Shown here piece after piece: positions 41,936-54,070 of a DNA stretch of 64,000 nucleotides. Numbering within the stretch: position 1 is the stretch's first letter; every line of letters begins with the position of its first letter. Source of the DNA: Alligator mississippiensis (Eukaryota > Chordata > Crocodylia > Alligatoridae); the NCBI RefSeq assembly GCF_030867095.1, contig NC_081835.1:47165892-47229891 (forward strand), written 5' to 3'. The notes under the pieces are model-generated. The model was not told the origin of the DNA and ran no database searches. It was given only the letters and a program-made list of their open reading frames with translations. The translations under genes were made by a program, and so were the position numbers.

Positions 41936-43035
41936 TTCTTTCTCCACACCTACATGTGTTCCCACACACAAGATAAGATATTAAGCTAGAGCAAACACCA
42001 CATGTTGTGCTAACACTAACAATATCTTACAGAAACTACTTAAACATTCCTTATCATGCTGCATTTTAAGGTATGGTCATATGTATAAATGGTGAGACAA
42101 GGTTAGTTAATTTTGACCCTAATTGCTCACTTCTACACACATGTATCTACCTTTCAGAAAATGTGAACCTCTTTAGGATGCCATTTGAACTTAGGAAGAA
42201 AGAAGTTAGAATAGATTCAGCTGCTGCTTTCAACAGCTCTGACAATGCAATGCAACCATAAACCAGCCAGTTAAGGTGGTTTACAGCTGTTTTGTGGCCA
42301 GAGCAGTGCAGGGCAGCAAACATGCAGCAATGAGCCTGGCCATTTTGATTTCCCTTGTTAGAAAAATCCACACACTATGAATATCCTCCCCTCTCAATTA
42401 TATTTTTCAATGCAACCTTAATACTGAAACAGTGACCAAAAGATCTCAACTTCTCACCTCTGCTATAATGACACAGTTAGTAAGCAGAGTAAGTTGTATC
42501 ACCAGGAGCAGTTCTTTTACATGGCTGATTAATTTAAACAACAAATTCTACAATCCAAACTAGAACAACGAGTTTCCCATGGGATTTGGGGACAGCAGCA
42601 AGTGAGGCACCAGTCCTGGGTGCCAATTTGGAGGGGCACCAAAATGACAGCCCCCACGGGAGCCTGCACTGTTGCTGCTGCAACAGCCATGTTCAAGAAG
42701 CCTGTGCCAAGGCGGAAGCAGCCCCCGGGCAAGTATTTAAGCACTCATTTTCCTTCTCCCCACTCCACCCCTGCACTGCCCAGGGCATCAACATTTTAAG
42801 TTATGCCTCTGCTTGGGGACTCAACTCCTTCAGAAGTTCCAGCCTAAAGGATAATGAGTCAGATTTTGTACAGCACCAGATGATGCACAAACAGGTCACT
42901 TCACCTAAAAAAGAGAAGGGGGTGGGATTAGAATGCCAGAATTACACAGAAAGTGTTAAAACAGCTCTCCACCTTCTTGGGGAGAATGCTGTTGGGACAT
43001 ATGAACATTGGTGAATAGAAGTATGTTTAACAGAA

Positions 43036-43125
43036 GGCCAGATTGCAATATCATTATTCACACTGAGGAGCATTTGACTTTAGTACTATTCATTAGTAAA
43101 GATAGATATCATCACAATCTGGCCC
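43036..43125. mobile_element. Very short MITE-like inverted repeat element
   Basis: GGCCAGATTGCAATATC at the left and GATATCATCACAATCTGGCC at the right form inverted ends of about 16 bp over a 90-bp element. No convincing target duplication. Confidence 0.5.
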
Positions 43126-46100
43126 ACAATGGAATCAAACACCCCCAAATTCTACAGGGAAAATAGGGCCAACAGAGAACTGTTTGGATTTGCTGGAAAT
43201 GCCAAAGTGTTTGTGTTCACTCACTCATTCATGTGCACACACACACATACATGCACAAAGATAAAAACAGAAACTACTCTCTCATCTAGGAAATACCTCC
43301 CAAACCCTTTAAAATAATATAAAATGGCATCTTACGAGTAACTACTAGGAAATGTATTGCCTTACCACGGTTTAACAGTCTTACAAGTCAAACGTGTCTC
43401 AGCTGGATATATTCTGCATATCTCACTGAACTTCAATGGATCTATATCCATTTATACCAGAGCAACCCAAGATTTGGTTTTCCCCCTCTCAAATATCTTT
43501 TTAATATTTTTAAAAAGTTCCCATTCTCAACCTGGATGAAACTAACAGTCACTAGTGCAATGCTCAAGTATACCCAGGTCCAAATCCCTGTTTTAAATCA
43601 AGTAGATAAGAATCTTGACCACAATTCTTTAACTGATCGGGTTAGTGACAAGACCACCAGGCTCTTGCTACTCTGGTGTGGATGAGTTGCTTTCTCCTTT
43701 TGACCTGAGCAGTTTTTCTCCAGTAATTGTTTTTCCCAAATCTGGCCTATTCCTGCAAAGATTTGGGAGTCTCACAAACTAGCATTTTCCAACAAAAAAT
43801 ATTTTGTGTAAAATACAACTTCTTGAGAATTTTCCAATGTCTGGATCAACGCACAGAACAGACCAGGGTTCAAGCTAGGTTATACTAGTATTAGTTTAAG
43901 GTAGAGCCTTAGCAAATCTGTTTTTCACAATAACAAAACAGACACCATTAGGCCTGAATAAAAGACAGATTCCAGCATTCTAGGGGAATATGAAACCAGC
44001 ATCCCAGGCACCTGCATTGTTGACTTGTGCAGAATGATGTCATTCCAAGTTCTGTATATAGACTGGCTCCCAACTGCATCTTTCTGCTACTTGTTCATCA
44101 TTTGATTTATTGCACCAGAAACCAGCTTGACTTCCTGCTATCAGTAACATTGGACTGTCAACATCTGTTAGTTCACATCATTTATCTGTATAATTCATGT
44201 ATGTCTGAAGCACCTTAAGGCTTCCTAAGGAGCAGATCTTCCTGCATGAATCCTTTTTATTATAATTTTGGTATGTTTCAAAAACAGTCAAGGGGAACCA
44301 AATAAATGGATTTTTCAATGACACCGGATATTATATGAAGTGATCATCATACAAGCATCTCTAGGAAACTGAATTGAAGGAAATATGAATTTTGAGTGAG
44401 GACTGTTTTCCTGTGTGTACGTGTGTCTGTACATCTGTGCATGTGTTGTGGGTGGAACAACGTTGCAAACAATCTATTCTTTGTCCCACCTCCCCATTAC
44501 AACAGCGGTGTGCACCATCTGTCATTAAAATTTAAGAATGTACAGTGGGACAGCAGAAGCCAAGGACCACACTCCATCTTAGGATACAGACTCTGGAGTG
44601 CAGAAAATACATCAGGGACCTGAAAGGTAATACCAATGCCCAGCACCGAGTACTCCTGTACATGCTTTCATAAGGTTGCTCCACTCACACTCAACCTGCT
44701 ACCCTCCAGCAATGACTGCTTTGCCCAGCATAAGTTTCTAGAGCTCTCTCAGCTCAGGCACTAGCAACTAATTTCTTTAAAAGATCCCAGCTTTGCAGGT
44801 TCAGATTCTCCTGCTATGCCCTAGTATGGGTCAGTAGCATGAGGATGCAATGGTGTAAGGAGGGTTGAATTGGGGTGAGAGGGCCTCTAAGGCCCATGAA
44901 AAGCTCTCCCAGGCTGGGAGAAGTGCGTAACCCACACCTAAACAGCAACTGCAGAGAATGGCAAGAACAGTCAAGATTTGAAACAAGCTGTGGTCATGGA
45001 GATGTGCCTAATTAGAAGGAAATGGTATAACAAGTCAGAAAATTACAGAGTCCGATTGTATATCATCATCATGTTGATTTCTGGCTCACCCCTTCCCCCC
45101 TCCTTATGTTGATGCACCAGTCCCCACTTCAATACCTGCCACGTCCTTTTAGAGAGCTGACATTTCCATTCCTGACATTTTCTTCAGCTCCATCTGGGAA
45201 TTAATGGCCGGATATTAACACCGATGGGGCCGTTTATCATAATTAGTCTCATGAAGCTACTAAGCATTTCAACTATTTTTCATCAGCTATGAGGAAATAC
45301 ACTGCAGAATCCAGTAGCTGAGACGGACAATTTATTTATTGATTGATTTATTTTGGTCTGTCAGGATTCGCCTTTAAAGTTTGCCAAAGTTGAGCAATGC
45401 TTCTTGAGATGAAGACAAGGCTGACCTGACTTCAGCAAGCTGCTGCAAATAAGTGGACCTGGAGCCAGTTGATATATAGGGGAGACATTTGTTATCCTGA
45501 CATGTTCTGTAATTTATCCTCTCCCCCTGTCCTGCCTCAACCTTGCCAAAAAAAGTGACAAGTTGCAACAGTTTGACTGGATGAGCTCCTGTAGTGAAGC
45601 CAAATGGTGGAAGGAAAAGACACAAGCAAAAACAGGTGTCCTACCCTGCTTACTTGCTCCACTCCCCCTTCTTCTATCCCTCCTACCCCACCCTACCCCC
45701 AACACCCAGCCATGCTGAGCTTGGGTCCCATGCCACAACTGGAAGATGCCTACAGGCTCACTTCCCACAGGTCATCATTTAGCTATGTGATCTAGGTGAT
45801 CCTTGCACTGTACTAAAGAGGGCAGTCACAGAGAGTACACATATTTAAGATACTTGTATATAACTAGGACATGCAGGAGCAATCCTCCTAGATGCTCTTG
45901 TTAAAAAAAATCTAGCTAGAAGCCTAGTAAAGTACTGTGCCACCATACACCTCTCTCAGCCAAAGACCTAAACATCCATATTACCCAACAAATGGGTGGG
46001 CCTGAGGCAAAGCCTTGTAAACTAGGGAGATCCAACAGCTGTACCTCACAGCTAGTTGTAAGCTAGAAGAGGGGTTTCTGGTCCATTGTCTGCACTTCCC

Positions 46101-46143
46101 TTCATGAGATCAAGCTGCTGGTCTGTTTGAACTGTGCCTAAGC
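43126..46143. other. No gene recognised
   Basis: AT-rich sequence with no coding signal or repeat I can name. Confidence 0.4.
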
Positions 46144-46151
46144 TGCTAGAG

Positions 46152-46711
46152 CAGGGGTGGGCAAAGTCTGGCCTGTGGGTGAGACCGAGCCTGCGGTGGA
46201 TTCCATTTCCCAGCAGCCCTTGCCCACATCACTGCAGCCAGTTTCCATGAAGACCTCAGCAGCAGCAGGACCTTGACAGCACAGAGCCAGGGTTTCCATG
46301 GAGACTGGGCCAGCCCCAGCGGTGCTGGCAGGGCACATGGCTGGGCAGGGAGCTGACTCAGTGCCAGGATCTTGCAGCAGTGACAGTGTGGCCTGGAGCC
46401 AGGGCAGAACTGTGATCCACTGCCTGCATGCCCCAGGCAGTGGTGTGCAGGCAGCAGATCGCGGCTCTGCCTTGGCTCCAGACCACACTGTCACTGCCAC
46501 AAGATCCCAGCCCCAGCCCCGAAGCAGTTCCCCACACAGTCACATGGCCTGCCAGCGCTGCTGGGGCTGGTCTCCATGGAAACCCTGGCCCTGCTGTCAC
46601 TGCCCTGTTGCTGCTGGGGTCTCCATGGAAACTGGCTGTAGCAATGCAGGTAGGGGCTGCTGTGAAACGGAGTCAGGCCACTGGCTGGACCTGCCATTTG
46701 GCCCACCTCTG
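46152..46711. mobile_element. Foldback hAT element
   Basis: Starts CAGGGGTGGGCAAAGTCTGG and ends CCATTTGGCCCACCTCTG. Flanks are TGCTAGAG (46144-46151) and TCCTAGAG (46712-46719), an 8-bp duplication with one mismatch. Nearly the whole interior is a pair of inverted arms of about 220 bp (about 46207-46435 and 46436-46660), sharing CCAGGGTTTCCATGGAGAC and GTGACAGTGTGG. The long frames on both strands (46138-46717) are by-products of this. Confidence 0.88.
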
Positions 46712-47125
46712 TCCTAGAGCCTGTTCCAAAGATGAATAAGTGGAAAGACTTATATAGGCTTGAGTCAGCATGGAGTTGCATCCATTCTATATGCATTCCT
46801 TCAAACAACAACTATTCTACGCCCAGCCTCAGAGTCCTTTCTAGGCAGATGGTTAGCAAAACATTATTTGCAAGCCAAATGCAAGGAACTTCCTTGGCAC
46901 TCATCACTAGTGCTTTACATCTGAGCCCAGTGACTGCCCTTAAATCTAGGATGATAAGTAAACCCAATGTCTAGGATGGGTGTTCATATCACATGCAGGT
47001 TATGGTGTGTGGGATGAAACAGACTTGCTTTAGATGAAGAAGCTTCATTGATACTATTTTTCCACCCCCTTCCTTTTCTAAGTATTCCTCCTTCCAAGTT
47101 TCCTAAGAATGGCATATAGAGATTT

Positions 47126-47404
47126 AGGGGTCTATGTTATAGCCGTGTTGGTCTAAGAAACAGAGATAAACACAGCTTTTGGGTCAGAGGTAATATATTT
47201 TGTTAGACCAACTAAATAGTAGCAAAAACATTTCTTTGCAAGCTTTCCAGTATACACACCATCAGGCTGAGGAGAATTCAAAGACTCTAAAAAGTCTCCT
47301 TTTTTGCTACTATTTAGCTGGTCTAATAAAAGATATTGCCTCTGACCCAAGAGCTTTGTTTATTTCTATTCCTTAGACCAATATGGCTATAACATATATC
47401 CCTG
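47126..47404. repeat. Inverted pair of SINE-like repeat units
   Basis: GGTCTATGTTATAGCCGTGT, TTGGTCTAAG and GGGTCAGAGGTAATAT at the left recur in reverse at the right as GATATTGCCTCTGACCC, CCTTAGACCAATATGGC and TATAACATATATCCC. The arms are about 100 bp with a loop of about 70 bp. Confidence 0.75.
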
Positions 47405-47647
47405 AAACATAGAAGATTGTATTTAACCATTTGGAAATGTAAAACATCATTGCTAACCAAGGAAGAAGAAATTTTCACCTCCCTGTCTGACGTTGGATAC
47501 CTCCAGGGAAGAAGTTTGCCTAATCTGCAAACTGAGCAACCTTCTAACACAAGGACTCTGAGGGACACAGGGGGATAAATTTCTACCCTCTACCTCCTCT
47601 GTCAAGGTTCTTTTCTAGCTAGGAGAACGTTTACAATCTTTGAATTC

Positions 47648-47765
47648 TTCTCTGCCTGAAGAAGGGTGTGTGTATCCAAAAGCTTGCAAATACATTTTTT
47701 TTTTTTGCTATTATTTAGTTGGTCTAATAAAAGACACTACCTCTGATCCAAGAGCTTTGTTTATG
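47648..47765 (+). repeat. SINE-like repeat fragment, third local copy
   Basis: GAAGAAGGGTGTGTGTATCC, AAAAGCTTGCAAATAC, a T-run, then TTGGTCTAATAAAAGACACT and ACCTCTGATCCAAGAGC. It matches the right arm of 47126-47404. Confidence 0.7.
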
Positions 47766-48717
47766 TAGAGATTTAAGCATTCAGCAAATCCCAGCATGCT
47801 GTCCTCAGTGAACCATCAAGATGTTGTCCTAATGAAGTGGCTTTTTCATTAGGAAGGAGAGCAATAGGTACAGAAAAAAGAGGGACATTTCATAGCTTGC
47901 TGCAGCATCCAACCTTCCTTCACACAGCTCTGCCAGAGCTTTTTATTCCTGATCTGCATCAACCTATGCTCTTCCAGACCTGCTCATCTACACAGGTGGT
48001 AGTTCTCCCAATGTCCCTTAAATCCTCACCTGTATATTTTTGGTATATCAGTCCCAAATTGCCACCCAGCCTCAGCCCCATTCCTCTCACTAGGCCCATA
48101 GCCTAGACCCACTGCACTGGACCCCCGCTTCTGGGTTTCCACCCCTGGCTTTGCCCCTCCCCTGCATGGGCCTTGCTGGGACTTCTCCACCCATTATGAT
48201 CCATAACAAAGCCACCAGTTTAAACTAAAGCACAAGTGCAAGCCTTCTAACTATAACAGACTAGTCCCCATACTGGGCCCTAGCTCACTGGCTGTGCCAT
48301 TAGACTTCCTCCTACTCTGGGTTATATTCTTCTGCAGGCCACAGGCAGACCCCAGGGGAGGTCACCTATCAGCCAGGAACTCCTCTACAGCCTTCTTGAG
48401 CAAGAGCTCTTTCCTCTGCAGCCAACAGGACCAGACTGTTCCCTTGGTTCCAGCCCGGGGTGTCTATATATACCTTCTAAGCCCAGCCCCTTCTGGTCAG
48501 GTGGTGCCTCATCCCTCTGCAGGGCCTAATGGCCGGTCTCCATGGCAGCTTACACCTGCTGCTCTAGCAGCACCCTTGCTGTGCAGGCTAAGCAAGGGAG
48601 CTTATTGCAGAGCAGGTAGTTCTGCAATAGGTATTCATTGCCTATTCTCTTGCAGCCAGCTCATTCTCAACAGCATCCCTTTGACTGGTTGCAGGTGCAC
48701 CTCTTCGCCTTAATGGG

Positions 48718-49236
48718 TAGGGACCTACTTAATTTGCAGGGGCTGCCTCTAATTCCAGGGGCAGAACATGGGCCTCAGCAGCCACTTTGCATGTGCAGTA
48801 TGGCGGCCCCCATCCCAATGCCTCTGATTGGCCCTGCCCCTCACCACAGATTGGCTATGGGGGCTGCCTGTCATGTGGTTCTGCCCCTCCCTGCTGATTG
48901 GCTGCAAGGACTACCCATCATGCAGCCTTACCCTCTGCCAATTGGTGGAGAGGCATGGGGCCACATGACAAGCAGCCCTCACAGCCAATCAGTGACAAGG
49001 GGTATGAGCAGCAGCTGTTTTGCCGGCAGCCCTTTGAGTGGGCAGACCCTCCTTCCCCACCCTGCCAAGCTGCTGCAGTGCACTGAGGACTGCTGGCTCC
49101 CTCCAAGGAGGCAGCACTTTCTTCTTCAGAAGTTTTTCACCCCATGAACTTTGGGGAATTGGCCAGATTTCTCGGGCAATGCCAAATTTTGTGAAATCCG
49201 CAAAATCCATGAAATCACAAATTTGGTAGGTCTCTA
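48718..49236. mobile_element. DNA transposon, TAGGGACCTACC-type ends, 8-bp target duplication
   Basis: Starts TAGGGACCTACTTAATTTGC and ends AAATTTGGTAGGTCTCTA. Flanks are TTAATGGG (48710-48717) and GTAATGGG (49237-49244). The interior repeats CTGATTGGC / GCCAATC motifs several times in both orientations with TCATGTGG and CCACATGA. It fits a hAT-like non-autonomous element, but its insertion site differs from that of the CAG-ended elements. Confidence 0.8.
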
Positions 49237-49479
49237 GTAATGGGCAATTTCCTGCCTAGACAGCAGTGTTTCCTTGCTGCCTTCTTCTTTCAGCTAGTCC
49301 CTGTTCAGCTGTCTGGGCTATAATCTGTTGCAGTGTCTTTCAGAGTAAGAGGAGTGCTCGGTTTCCTGTTATAACGGGTTATAAAAGTAGGTGCATTAAC
49401 TAGTTTTCAGGGATTTGGGTGTAGTGAAATAAGATCCCAGTTTAGCATCTAAATTCATTTAGACATTTAATAGGTGGAA

Positions 49480-49610
49480 TAGGATCTGTCCTTGGTGTTT
49501 CTCTGTGCCTCAGTTCTGCTGCTGAGAAAACTGCCCTACCTCAGAGAGGTGTTGAGAGGAGTAATATGTGAAAGACTACACAGCTGTTGTGGTATTTTGA
49601 GCTATATAAA
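49480..49610 (+). repeat. MIR-like SINE fragment
   Basis: CTCTGTGCCTCAGTTCTGCT, then CTGCCCTACCTCAGAGAGGT and GTTGAGAGGAGTAATATGTG fit the core and 3' part of MIR. Confidence 0.6.
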
Positions 49611-52600
49611 CTTATTCAATTGGACAGATGCAGCTCTGCGAATACAACATAGTCCCAACCTGCAGTTACCCCACTCATGCTGCTACAATCCAGTGAAGGA
49701 GATTATCAAGAGCTTTCCACCCTAAGGTTCGCTGGGCAAACATCAAACATTTGTGTTTAAATGTTACCTTCTTTTGCTGATGTAAAGCTAGTAATTAAAG
49801 CCAGATGGGGACTGGCTCACAGTCTGACACTGGGCCCACACACTGCTGGGTGGCATTTTTTAACAAGAAGCCAACCACCGTCAGGAAGATCAGAAAAGTC
49901 GAGAGCAATTAAAAACTTAATTCCCAAATATACCACACAGCATATTCCAGGTGAGAGTTAAGTGCTGCTGGCTACACTGCTTGGCAGAATGAACACAGCC
50001 TATGGGACATGCTCCAGGGCAGACTGTTTGAATTGGAGGCTCCTTTCCTTCCAAAAATCAGAGCAATGCACAATAATTTATCTTCAAGGCAGATATGGAA
50101 GGTGTGGGTCCAACCCTGCAATGCTTCCTCACCTGAGCAGACCCATTGATGCAAACGGAATATTTCCATGTGCACGGATTATTTATGGTAGTTTATATTT
50201 CACTGAGTTCTGTGAAAAGCTACAATGACTCCATGCTAGTCAAAGGAGTTAAAGGAATAATTATGGTTTGAAGAATTCATCTCTAGTTATTCTTTTCCCC
50301 AGAGAGAAAATAATGTTCATAAGAAATGACATTTATAAGCAATATTTTTAAAAGCCAAAAATAACAGAGAAAAGAAATCTTGGAGTAATATTTTTTTAAA
50401 CATGACATATTGATAAGAACAGGTAAGGGAATAGTTGGAAAATACAAATGTATATAAAGCTCTGACATTCTCAATTAATTGCTATTTTAACACATTATGA
50501 ATTAAATACATTTAGAGCAAGATTCCAATGTCTTTACTCACAATGAGTAATAATGTATCGTGTGAGTAATCCTTGACTTTATGGGGTATGTTGAATTAGA
50601 TGGTACTTTGCCAAATGCTGATCTGTTCTGGGTGAACAACTGGCAATCATATTTGAGTTGCAGAGATCCAAGCAAATCCAAGAAGATGAGAAAAAAGTGA
50701 CTGTGGAACAGAGCAGACACTAATAGCAAAAGAAGAGTGAGTTTTGACATTTACAGTTTGGCAAGTCTGACTTCTGTCCTGAGCATTTGTTTCATCATAT
50801 ACCTAAGACTGAAATCTCTAAAAATTTCCAGAAAGAATCCCACCTGCCGCACCCTGATGTTGTTGCTGGTCCCAAGCCCTGATAAACTAGAGAAGGAGGA
50901 TCACAAGACCACCCCCTGCCAAAAAAACCCCTCTGGTTACACATATGGGAACAGGCTACCATTCCAATAAAGAGAGCAATGGAGGTATAGCAACCAACTT
51001 GGGAAGCCAAGGTCTGGGACACTCCACAGATCTGAGGCTCACTTCAGACCTCCAGTACCAGAAGCAGTTCAGCTAGAACTGGAAATAAGATAATGCAGTC
51101 ATTGTAGCGTAGCCCTGTAAGTAGATTAGCTAGCCCAGAGCTAGCCCTCCTGAACTGGAAGCAACGTGACCATATTTGAGCAGCACTGCACATGAACTAG
51201 GTAGCTCTGCCCAGAGGTGGATCCAGTGGAGATCCCTTCTGCACCACCAAAAGCTCTTGTCTCAGCTGGCAGACACATGCACAGTAAGCTTGCTGCTGCA
51301 ACCACACCTCGCTCTGCAGCACCTTGGACCTGCTACTGTTCTGCCTCTTGGCAGGTGCATCATAATGCTGTCTGGAAGTGTGAGAGCATTCGTGAGTGGA
51401 GGGGCTGGCAAAGGGGGCACTGATGATCTGGGACCAGCTTTCCAAGTTTGGGACTAAACATGCTTTCAGGGATGCTTTGGAACACCAGGACACTATCCCA
51501 GAGTCCAGGACTGTCCCAGAAAATGTACAATGATTGCTTGCTTCAAGTGGAAACAATGACAGTGACCCCATCTAAGAATTCTATTTTATATCAGGGCCCA
51601 TTTGTTGGTGTGCTCATGATTTTCTAAACTGTGTTAACTGATTTGCATCACACAATTTGTATCAAATTTCAATTAAAATTAAAGATGAATAGACGATCAT
51701 TGACCATCAGCCCCTCACCAGACCCAATTTGCAGCCTCTGTGTGTGGGCTTATGCACTTAGGACTTGAGGTTGGAAGTAATTAGGGGATAATAATAAGCC
51801 TGTTTAAGCACTGCTACATTGTTCCAAACCTACTGTGAGAGGACTGCTTCCCCTGAAGGATGTATCTTCCCATGGGAGGGGCACTTCACATGGCCACCAA
51901 GCCTTAGTTGTTATAATAAAGATATGGAGGAGTCAGTGGTGTCTCACAGGTTACTCACAGTGCAATTTCCCATTGATCTGGGGCTCTGCTTCCCTTACAC
52001 CCCATCCACACACTAGCCGTGGTGTTGCCAGGTGTGTGTGGTCTCTTTGGTTAGTGACATTAGGGACCAATGACTCAACTTGCCCCTACATGTCGGTGTC
52101 TCTTTGGCATTCAGCAACAGAAAACAAGTAGTCAAAATGGGTAATTGTCCCAAGCTAAAATGGGTCCCTGTGGACTAACTGGGGTGCCCTTCGCTTCAGG
52201 CCCAACCCCTTGAGAAAACCCCAAATCTCTCAGGCTTATACCACCTGCCCTTACATCAGGACAGCTGGACCTGGTGAGCTTCATTCACCCACCTTTCAGT
52301 TCGGGCTTCTCTATAGCCTCTTTTCTTCCCGGTTCCACTAAGGTGTCCCTGCCCCTTCTTCGCCCTGGCTCTACCTCCCAGTGCTCTTCCCAGAAGGTAA
52401 GTATGAGCCTACTGGGCTCCAACCAACACTCCCTCTCTCATGCCTCTTTAAATCTCCTGGCTCATCGCTCTTGTTTGATGTCATCCACCAGGTGCCTGCC
52501 CAGCTGGATGATGTAGGAGCTAATAAAACACTGTGGCAGTGGAGTGCGGTGCTCCCCATCAGTCTGCCATATCCCTGTAGATAAATTTATTTCAAGCTTG

Positions 52601-53555
52601 GTCTCAGCCGGGCTCCACAGTGCTGGGGCTCATCCTCTGGCCTTAAATTTGGCCATGTAGTGGCACTGAGTAGACCCCTCTGTACTGACAGTTATCTAAA
52701 GTGTTGTTCCAGAAGCCCTAATGGGTGCAATTGATCTGAGTGTTGATGACCATCTCAGCCAGTGTGTTGGGGGAAGGGGCCCAGGGGATCTTCCCCCTTC
52801 TTCACAGACCAGTAGCCCTGTGTGCTTGGGCAGGGCTGAGGGATTAGTCAGGATACTGATACATAAGTCACCCTGAGGTGTTGTTGGCACATTTGACTTT
52901 GTAAAGGTGTTACTTTGGGCCTGAAAGCCTCTGTTGCGTTGCAAAAATGCAACTGAGTTTCCCTCAACCAGATGGATATTTGCAATGCTTATCTGCTGAG
53001 TTCATAATGACTGTTTTTTCTAAAAGCAATGCCATATATACAAGTTAATTTATACAGTTTAAATTACCTAGTTTAGACTGCTCTAATATGCATTAACTTT
53101 AATCCTCATTCAATGAGGATTTGTAATTTAGACTGGAGCCAATTTTAATTTGGACTACAGATGTCCCCACGTATATAGCGATGGTTATAGTCTGGATTAA
53201 ACCTAGAAAAATGTAACATCTATAAATGGCCAGCGACACTCAGCCTTGTATGTCAGACTGCCAGTTCCACTTTGAATGAGGGGCTTCATTTTGTCTTCTG
53301 CTGTATTGTGCTTCCACAGTGAGACAAAAGTCAGAGGAGGTGGGTAATAGGAAAGGCAACAGAAGTCTTGTACTTGGCAGAGTTAAAAAGAAAGGGTAGT
53401 TACACTTTGATAAATAGGCAAGTTACAGAAAGCCCCTCAGGGCTAAGATACCTACTGTCCAAGACTTGACAGTTTTACACGTCTGAATCCCAAGGCTTCA
53501 GCAATGAAACACCTGGGGGAAGACTTTAATCATCAGGTCACACTGATCAGAGTCT

Positions 53556-53558
<3 letters not shown>
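49611..53558. other. No gene recognised
   Basis: Mixed sequence with short, unrecognised frames. Around 53040-53220 a stretch with TTAATTTATACAGTTTAAAT and GACTACAGATGTCCCCACG could be a decayed MITE. Confidence 0.4.

Positions 53559-53641
<83 letters not shown>
53559..53641. repeat. (GA)n microsatellite
   Basis: About 41 uninterrupted GA units followed by GCGCGAGCGCGAGC. It produces artificial repeat-only frames on both strands. Confidence 0.98.
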
Positions 53642-53647
<6 letters not shown>

Positions 53648-54025
53648 AGCGCGAGCATAGGATGAAGCAGGAAATTGGCTGCATAGGTGGAGCAAGAAGG
53701 AGGGGAAAAGCCAAATCAAGGAGGGGTTTCAAGGCCCACCCTCCCCCAGTGGACTCTGATCAAAGCCTATTGAATGCTTAATCACAATGAGGAAATATAA
53801 GCAGGAAAATGGATATTGGGGTTTATTATTCTGTCTAGAACTTGTGCTAACTAAAGTAAAAAATGTTTGGTTTCTGGAACCTTTATGTATATTTGCTTCC
53901 ACTATCACAATGTCCCTAAATAGGTGAACTTGAAACTGAGACACCCTGAAAGGTTGGGCACAGTAAAGGATCACTGCATTGTCACCTAGTGCTCCTTGTT
54001 TTATTAACTTCTAAGGATGGAGATG

Positions 54026-54070
54026 TTCTTTTCAATTTCTCTCTGTGTCTCTCTCTCTGTCTCTCTCCGT
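54026..54070. repeat. CT-rich simple repeat
   Basis: A short pyrimidine run of CTCT/CTGT units, on the opposite strand sense to the GA tract nearby. Confidence 0.7.

Noticed and set aside
42581-42800. Possible DNA element with GGTGCCAATTTGGAGGGGC
   Set aside because: The internal phrase resembles transposon sequence, but no paired ends or duplication were found.
46138-46811. Overlapping frames of 100-140 codons on both strands
   Set aside because: Produced by the inverted arms of the foldback element 46152-46711.
53498-53781. RE-repeat and SL-repeat protein frames
   Set aside because: Direct translation of the (GA)n microsatellite.
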